A stretch of DNA of 64,000 nt from Euptelea pleiosperma (Eukaryota; Streptophyta; Magnoliopsida; Ranunculales; Eupteleaceae), in assembly GCA_035048495.1 (NCBI GenBank), contig CM068540.1:17158829-17222828 (forward strand), written 5' to 3'. The notes under the pieces were generated by a model. It was given only the letters and a program-made list of their open reading frames with translations. It had not been told where the DNA came from and ran no database searches. Numbering within the stretch: position 1 is the first letter of the stretch; every line of letters begins with the position of its first letter. Positions 57,393-64,000 of the stretch are shown piece by piece. A program made the translations under genes and the position numbers.

Positions 57393-57631
57393 AAATTTGT
57401 CGATAATTACATACTAATTTGACCCAATCCTCTCCAACAAAAAAAAAAAAAATCAGGAACTGAATCCAGTACACTGTCAAGAGAACATATTATTGAACTA
57501 TTTATTAAATTAAAAAGTGAAGAAATACAAACAAGGCGTTGTTGGAAAGCCATAAACTACATCAAGCACACGTCGATAAGCCATTAAACAAACCACACCC
57601 GGGAGGCGGATACATAATGCAACACAAGATC

Positions 57632-60600
57632 TTATGCAATAAGGAAGGGCAAAACAGTTAACATGAAAGTCTCGTACGTGAACGTTGCCGATCCATTGAA
57701 CATGGTATCCTTTTCCTTGAACTTCTCAGTGAGTCCCTGCACCCATAATATAAATTAATAAATCTCGAGAAATTTTTTTTTTTTAAATTTAAATCAACGG
57801 CCTTAAATTAAAATTAAAAATAACCATTACCTTAACTGTGAGGCAGCACCTGCAAAACCAATAATAAGAAAAAACAAAATAAATAAGTAAGAAAAACACA
57901 AACATAAAATAAATATCATAAAAATTTAATAAGATTGGAAACTAATACATACTCGATGAAGTTATCGTATTCGATGGCCTTGTTTTTACCCCCACTTTTA
58001 TCGTACTTGGAGACGAGCAAATCCAATACAACTGGAGAAACTGAAAATCCAAGACTCATGAGCGCGTCTCGCAGTTCTTGGGTATCAATTTTCCCACTTC
58101 GGTCTCTATCGAACCTCTCGAATATTGCCTGAAAATTGCAGTTTACATTATAAATTACGTCAAGTGACAACGTCAAGAAAATACATCTAGAAAAATGCCT
58201 TGAATGTATTTTTGAATGCACCCGAGAAAATATGCATTTTTCAGTTATGGTATAAAGTAAGGGCATATTTCCACTTAGAAACTAATTCTCCAGGCTTGGA
58301 CAAGAAAATTTCATTTTCAGGGAAAATTGTCCACATTCAAAAACGGCTACCAAACAATGAAAATTTGTGTTTTCCCTGAGAAAATGCAATTTTCCCAAAT
58401 TATTAAGGGCGTGTTTGATTGCACATAAAATTTCCCCGAGAAAAAAATCTGGAAAATGCCTTAAATGACCGATTGATTGTACAACTAACATATTTCAATC
58501 ATAAGAGAAAATAAAAGCATATTTTGGGGCGGAAATGAATTCTCATCTGGGTGGGAAATGAATTCTCATCTGGGTGGGAAATGAATTCCGGGCTAAGTAG
58601 GGAAAATTATCCAGATTTAAATGGCTTGGTAGGGAAAATTATACAGATTTAAAATGGCTATCTAACAATTGGACAAGTGTGTTTTCCCAAGAAAAATGCA
58701 ATTTTCTCACTTGGCAATCAAACAAGCCCTAAATCAAAATTACAAACATTAAATACTAGAATTTCACATAAAAGAATAATTCTTGGCTGCTTACCCTCCA
58801 GTTCTGAAGACTGTAAAACACTGAAGTGAATTCCTTGGGTCCTGTGATTTTGGTAATTCAAGGAAAAGAGAGGGTCATATTAGTAATAACAAACACCCGA
58901 ATAAAAATTAAAAATCATATTAGAGAAAGATTAGATCATGGAAGCTCTTCCAGTCCAAAATTAATAAGGGCGCTAAGTTGCATGGATACAGACGTGTGTT
59001 GGAATCCGACACGGATAGGAGGTGTCCGACTCGGCAAACCCCAAAAAATTAGGATCGCGGACTCGACTGAATATTTTAATTATTAATTTATTTTTATTTT
59101 ATAACCTCGACCTCGAGTCCATGGCCTAATCCTATAATAACCCTAGCGTTGCATCCATTGTTCCTAATGTTACAAGAGTAAAAATTTGATGACAACGCTG
59201 TCATCGAGGCTGAAGACAGAATACATTATGAGCCACCTGGCACACTCTTAGAGGACTCTGACCGTATGGATGTTTGGACAATCCCTAGGTGGACCTACAA
59301 ACAAAAAAATCAGCCTGATTAGTGATTTCTAGGCGTTGGATTGGAATTATTTTCATGGGTTGATTTTAACCGTTGTAATTTGAGCATTATTGACCATTAA
59401 ACAAAGATCCAAAGCTTTGGAATCACTAATCAAACTGATTTTTGGTTTGTAGGCCAAACATCGATCCGGTCAGAGTCCTCTAATAGAGCCACGTGGCTCA
59501 TACTGCGTTCTGTCATCGGCCTCGATGACAGCACGCTGTCATCAAAGTTTTACTCGTAAACTGACCTCTGATGGTGATGGCAGTGTGGCGCGGGCCCACA
59601 GTCTTGACATTATTGCATACTAACATCATAGAAGAAGATCTGGGCCGTTCACTATGCTTAACCTTATCTATGGACGAATTACCAAAATTATCCAGGTCAA
59701 CACGAGGGCATTTTGAAGATCTGGGAAAAGGAAAAGTAACGCAGAATACTTCCTACGCGGTTTGGAAAGTGGCAAAAGGTGATAAAGATCTAACAGAGAG
59801 CTGCAGAATTCCCATTGAAAATTTTCAATTTTTCTGGTTCAAGGGCCCTACACGCTAAAAATTCAATTATTGGAGATTCCTAGCCGTAGGATTTGAGCAT
59901 TTGAAGTTGTGCTCCACAAGGCAGTTCGGGAGGGAGAGAGAGTTCAAGTCGGTCCAAGAATTATCTACGTTGTTAGGGGTGTTTTTGTCATCTCGAAATT
60001 GAAAGGCAGATCCGATTGCCACCGTGACGGCACAACCATCTGGAAATTTTGATCCTGCAACATTTTGATCCATCCAGCATCCTACTACTTGTAGTTAAGT
60101 GCCATCTGTCCTGGGGTTAAGGTTGCCATTAACTGTAGTTGCTTTTTCTCCACTGTTAAGGGTAACTGCAGTTAATGCGCACCATAACCCCTGAACCCTC
60201 CGACTACACTATTTCCGGCGTAAATTAGGTGATCATGGAGGATTTGGCTAACACGCACACCTCGGTTTTCCTCAGAGATAGGCGTAATTTAATTTCTACC
60301 GAAAACCCCCCTCCTCGGAAACCCAAACACTCACAAAAAGGACAAAAAAAAAAGCAAGATCCCGCGCATATTAGACAGTGATAACGTGCACGACTCGAAC
60401 TCTCCAAAAGATTGAGACGAAGAAGAAGAGGAAGAAAAAAAACGAGAATCGAAAGGGGCTAAAAATAAGAACTGACCGATCTTTCTGGTGTTGGTGTTGG
60501 TGAAGAGGTACATAAGGAGATGTACTGTCCTGAGGCTGAAGCTCTGGTTGTAAGAAGAAAGCGCCCTCTGCAACTCCTTGTCGTCGATTATCCCACTCCC

Positions 60601-60972
60601 GTCCTGGTCCGCCGCCTGAAAGCACGCCACAATATTTGGGTCCGTTCCGGGCGGGAACGTCGACGGCAGTAGAGCTGCGAACGGGGAACCATAGGGTTGT
60701 GCCGATGCTGCCGGAGGATAACCCCCGTGTGGAGCCGATGGTGTCGGAGCATAACCCCCTTGTGGCGCTGCACCGGTTTGGTACTTGTCCTTCGGGGGCT
60801 TCTCACCAGGCGCATGAGCCGGTGCGTAGGGCGCCGACGGCGCACCGTAGGGGTTAGCGACGGGGGCGTATGGCTGTGCCGTTGGCGTACCGTAGGGGGC
60901 TGATCCGTATGGCTGCGCTGTAGGTGCACCGTATCCGTATCCCGGTGGTCCCGCTGGTGGGTATCCTGCCAT
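57632..60972 (-). CDS. Gene B: penta-EF-hand calcium-binding protein (CML48/49/50, PDCD6-like), 5 exons
   Basis: Spliced model on the minus strand: exons 60477-60972, 58795-58841, 57953-58128, 57831-57849 and 57632-57736; 843 nt, 280 aa. All introns are GT/AG with the same phases as gene A. The start is the ATG at 60972 (MAGYPPAGPPGYGYG). Residues 1-100 are a Pro/Gly/Tyr/Ala-rich region with PYG repeats, typical of the family and likely disordered or membrane/partner-interacting. EF-hand 1 loop is residues 122-133 (DQDGSGIIDDKE) and EF-hand 3 loop 188-199 (DRDRSGKIDTQE), both canonical. The other hands are degenerate, and the C-terminus ends VLPFLIA. The helical core (RKIGPKEF, ERFDRDRSG, NFIECCLTVKGL) is very close to the plant consensus. 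Intron 1 holds a foldback element and intron 2 another MITE. Family role: Ca2+ sensor; the exact target is unknown. Confidence 0.92.
58406..58730. mobile_element. MITE in intron 2 of gene B
   Basis: Inverted ends AGGGCGTGTTTGATTGC and GGCAATCAAACAAGCCCT. Inside are about three 25-bp repeats (GAAATGAATTCTCATCTGGGT type, 58536-58600) and two ~30-bp repeats (AGGGAAAATTAT type). The same terminal words occur at 53640-53755 and 55775-55870. Superfamily not certain; a clear target duplication was not found. Confidence 0.55.
59183..59556. mobile_element. Foldback/MITE element F6 in intron 1 of gene B
   Basis: Arms of more than 100 bp: the left carries GAGTAAAAATTTGATGACA, GCTGTCATCGAGGC and GAGGACTCTGACCGTATGG. 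The right carries their complements, including CGGTCAGAGTCCTCTAA and GTCATCAAAGTTTTACTC. Same family as F1-F4. Its transcript would form a long hairpin. Confidence 0.65.
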
Positions 60973-61039
60973 GTTTTTCACCTTCGATCTAGCGAGCGCG
61001 AGCGAGAGAGCGAGAGAGAGGCGTCGTTTTTCGAAGGAT

Positions 61040-61079
61040 GTTACGGTTTTTATAAACTTGTGGGCATTAAATAGCGTCG
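61040..61079 (-). promoter_or_regulatory. Core promoter of gene B with TATA box
   Basis: TATAAAAA on the minus strand at 61047-61054 lies about 75 bp upstream of the start codon. An upstream CTATTTAATG motif also aligns with gene A. The 5' leader downstream contains a (GA)n/GAGCGAGCGA purine run at about 60993-61020. Role inferred from position and conservation. Confidence 0.55.
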
Positions 61080-61107
61080 GTCACGTATAGGCGACTAAAA
61101 CTTGACT

Positions 61108-61475
61108 GACCAGTGACGGTAAGAGGAGCCCTGACCGCTCACAATATGAGCCACACGGCACATTGTTAGATGACGCTGACCGAACGGATGTTTGTCCAAT
61201 CCTAGTTGGACCTACAAACTAAAAATCGGCCTGGCTAGTGATTTCATGGCTTTCGATCCTGTACCCCAACTAATGCTCAAATTCACACGGTTAAAATGAC
61301 TCCAATCCAACGCTTATAAAAAACTAATCAAGTTGATTTTTGGTTTGTAGGTCCACCTAGGAATTGGCCAAACATCTCACTCGGTCAGTGTCCTCTAAAA
61401 ATGTGTCACGTGGCTCATATTGTGGTCGACGGCCACCGACCGTGGGTGAGGCAAGTTTTAGTCATAGGTTTGTCA
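61108..61475. mobile_element. Foldback/MITE element F7 just upstream of gene B
   Basis: Left end GACTAAAACTTG and right end CAAGTTTTAGTC, with inner CACAATATGAGCCAC and GTGGCTCATATTGTG, and GGATGTTTGTCCAAT against ATTGGCCAAACATCT. Its left end is about 55 bp from the TATA box of gene B. Flanks ATAGGC and ATAGGT may be a target duplication. Confidence 0.65.
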
Positions 61476-61566
61476 TCGAAGGACTTAAAATATTGAACTC
61501 TCCATTTTCACAATGCCACATAGAGCAACTTTTGGGCCCACTGACCTATCAAAGTTTCATGGACCT

Positions 61567-64000
61567 TATTTTTTTTTGTAAGCAAGGTAATATATTCAAA
61601 AAACCTAACGAGGGGGACTATTCTGATCCAAATCCATGGCTTGACAAAGTCAGATGGGAGGTCGATCAATAGTCCAAAACAACTGATCCAAAAAAGAAAT
61701 AGCCATAGAGGCTATAGAATGAGCTGAGCCATTTAAAGCTTTCGGCTTAAAAACAAAAGAGATATTAGAGTATTTGGAGGCAAGAGAGAGGATATCAACC
61801 AAGTGGGCCACTGAATACCAGTCCACTACAAGAGATTGTTGCTGAAGATTCTCTATAACATTCTTTGCATCAGCTTCAATGATGATAGGGGTATCCTTGA
61901 AAGGAGTAATCACCTCCAATGCCCATTTCAGGGCCCGGCTTTCAGCTTCTTCCGCTGACTTTGACTCAACTCGAATGCCACCTGCCAAAACACAAGTATT
62001 AGAGTGATCCCTGAGGATGAAACCGAGACCCGATTGTCCTGTTTTGTGGTTCCAAGATGAATCCGTATTAAGCTTGAGGCTTCCCAGAGGAGGGGGATTC
62101 CATTTGATATCCTCTTTTGTTTGGGGAGGAGTATTCGTTGTTGACCTGTGCAGAAAGTAGGATGGAATATGCTGGAGAATTGTGAAAGGGTCTTTTATGG
62201 TCACTCCATGAGTCATGTCATTTCTCAGCATCCATAATCGCCACATCAAAATGCAAACATAGTCTCGGATGTAAGCCTCGTCCTCTGGGTCTGTTGAGGA
62301 GCCATGAAGTAGTCGCTGCAACCATTCTATGATTTGTTGATCCGTAAGACATTCACTACGCATAGATAACGGTGTGGCAAACCAAAGTTTTGCACTGATG
62401 GAACAGTGGAAAAGAGCATGAAAGCTAGATTCAATGGGGTGATGGCATCGAGGACATTGGGGTGAGATGGTTGGGATTCTAGCGTGTAAGGCCGATTGGG
62501 TGGGGAGGATATTACGGAAGAATTGCCAGATGAAAAATTGGATTTATTTGGGAAGGGGAAGATGCCAGATTTTTTTCCATCTGGTATGGAGAATTTGGTT
62601 GGGGTTGGGTTGCTCAAATTCTTCGATGAGCTTGTAATAAGTAGACTTGGTAGTGAAAAGACCTTGTTTGTGAGGTTGCCATATAATGCGATTAGCAAAT
62701 GGCTTACGGCTTATTGGTATGGAAGTGATGGTTGTGACCATGGATGGGTCAAAGGTAGTTGACAAAAGTGGGTAATTCCATTGGCGAGAAAGGAGGATGA
62801 GGTCTTTTACCTTAGTCAAAGGACAATCTGGAGGTCTCGAAGGAGGGGATAGATGGTCTGGATTTTCAGGGAGCCAATTGTCATACCAAATCTGGATGGA
62901 CTCACCATTGCCAACAATCCAACGGCAAAAAGGCTTGCATTTGTTTTTGGCTTCTACCAAACTGTTCCAACACCAGGATGCTAGCCGATTCTTTGTAGCA
63001 TATATTTCCGAAAGAGTTGATTTGCAAGAGGAGATTGCAGGTTTTGAATGAAACGCCAAATGGATTTGAATAAAAGAGCTATATTTGCCTGCCTGAATCG
63101 TCGGAATGCTAATCCACCTCGGTCGCTAACTTGACATAATGATCCCCAATTGGTCAGTCGGAGAGTGGCTTTAGGATTTTGACCTCCCCACCAGAATTGG
63201 TTGATGATAGAGTCCATTTGAGAACACGTTTTCTCGGGAAAGAGGAAAGATTGCATGAGGTCGGTATGGATGTGGCCACCGATTTGATGAGGGTTGCTTT
63301 TCCTGCTTGGGATAAGAATTTCTCCTTCCATCCTTCTGTAAGAGATCTGAGCCGAGAGAGACAAGATTGAAGGGCTTTTGTTTTGGATCGGCCCACAAAC
63401 AACGGAGTGCCCAAATATTTTTCTGATATGTGAAGATTGTTGATGTTCAAGATATATGCAACGACTTTCCGCTGACGTCTATGAAGATTGGGGCTGAAAG
63501 TAATCCCTGATTTCTCAAAATTTACTTGTTGACCTGAAATAGAACAGAATCAATCAATACAATCCTTTAGAAATCGGGCTTCCACCAAAGTGGCTCGAGT
63601 AAATAAGATGCAGTCATTGGCAAACTGAAGATGTGAAATGGGAGGGCAGGATCTTCCCAATTTCAACCCATGCAGATGGTTCTGTTATTCCTCCAAGTTC
63701 AAGATATGAGAGAAGACATTCACGCAGAGTAAGAATAACAATGGAGAGTGAGGGGAGGAAATGGCCATGAGGGGAACCGTTGAGCTTGATGGAGAAAGAT
63801 GGTGAGGTGATACATCGGATAATAAGAGATGTCCATTGGTCACTGAAGCCCATGGTGCGCGTAACATTTTGAAGAAAAGACCATTCCACTCAGTCATAGG
63901 CTTTAGACATATCAATTTTGATGGCCATGAATCCGTGTTTACCTTTCTTTTTGCGTTTAATAAGTTTCATGAGTTCCTGTGCCAGAATAGTGTTATCAGA
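61567..64000 (-). pseudogene. LINE B ORF2, 3' part, running off the right edge
   Basis: Read leftwards from the window edge: RT palm with AIKIDMSKAYD followed by an in-frame stop, then LNGSPHGHF, then after frame changes KYLGTPLFVGRSKTKAL. A zf-RVT-like region follows (IQIWYDNWLPENPDHL, RIIWQPHKQGLF, WKKIWHLPLPK). A complete RNase H is at about 61660-62115 (LKLNTDSSWN, EEAESRALKWALE, IIEADAKNVIE, GSAHSIASMAI), ending at a stop at 61650. An A-run on the minus strand at about 61569-61577 marks the likely LINE 3' tail. It belongs to the same L1 clade as LINE A but keeps the RNase H that LINE A lost. Several frameshifts and stops make it non-functional here. Confidence 0.8.

Noticed and set aside
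60588..60929. Arg/His-rich open frames overlapping exon 1 of gene B
   Set aside because: They are other-frame readings of the PYG-rich repeat region. The EF-hand frame has family motifs, correct splice phases and a start codon.

Overview
This window looks like nuclear DNA from a flowering plant. Two host genes have plant-type introns with GT/AG borders. They are separated by more than 50 kb of typical plant transposable elements: Ty3/Gypsy and Ty1/Copia LTR elements with tRNA-iMet primer sites, hAT elements, L1-type LINEs and long-inverted-repeat MITEs. I cannot name the species. There are no bacterial operons, CRISPR arrays, rRNA genes or convincing tRNA genes.

The host genes are two paralogous penta-EF-hand calcium-binding proteins of the plant CML48/49/50 (PDCD6/ALG-2-like) type, both on the minus strand. 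Gene A (890-3087, 226 aa) is at the left end and gene B (57632-60972, 280 aa) near the right end. Both have five coding exons with identical intron positions and phases; exons 2, 4 and 5 have the same lengths in both. Gene B has the usual Pro/Gly/Tyr-rich N-terminus. Gene A has a short unrelated one. The two proximal promoters align without gaps over about 40 bp, so the pair probably arose by duplication and was then separated by transposon insertions.

Region by region: 1-3190 holds gene A, with MITE-type repeats in two introns. 3190-10190 holds inverted-repeat elements, a 1.3-kb direct duplication (4137-5413 and 8472-9821) and the 5' end of a decayed Gypsy element (LTR, primer site, gag). 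10190-25850 is a nested tower. An old Copia 5' LTR and gag are split by a small hAT MITE, which itself received a Copia element and a solo LTR. The gag is split again by a second solo LTR, which contains a 5.2-kb hAT element with a decayed transposase. 25858-37086 is a TIR element containing a decayed Athila-like Gypsy element, whose integrase is split by a solo LTR. 37489-46026 is a young-looking non-autonomous LTR element with two nearly identical 3.86-kb LTRs around only 817 bp of non-coding interior. 46032-53375 is a decayed LINE with a solo Copia LTR between ORF1 and ORF2. 53400-56660 is duplicated MITE-rich DNA. 57105-61475 is gene B with inverted-repeat elements in and beside it. 61567-64000 is the 3' part of a second LINE, running off the right edge.

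Target-site duplications could be read for eight insertions (TAATCTAG, AGCAT/AACAT, GGTAC, CTTGA, ATCCGTAC/ATCCGTTC, CGCTT/CGCTC, CTTAG, CCATG), so the order of nesting is well supported. The element most worth follow-up is the giant-LTR, tiny-interior element at 37489-46026.
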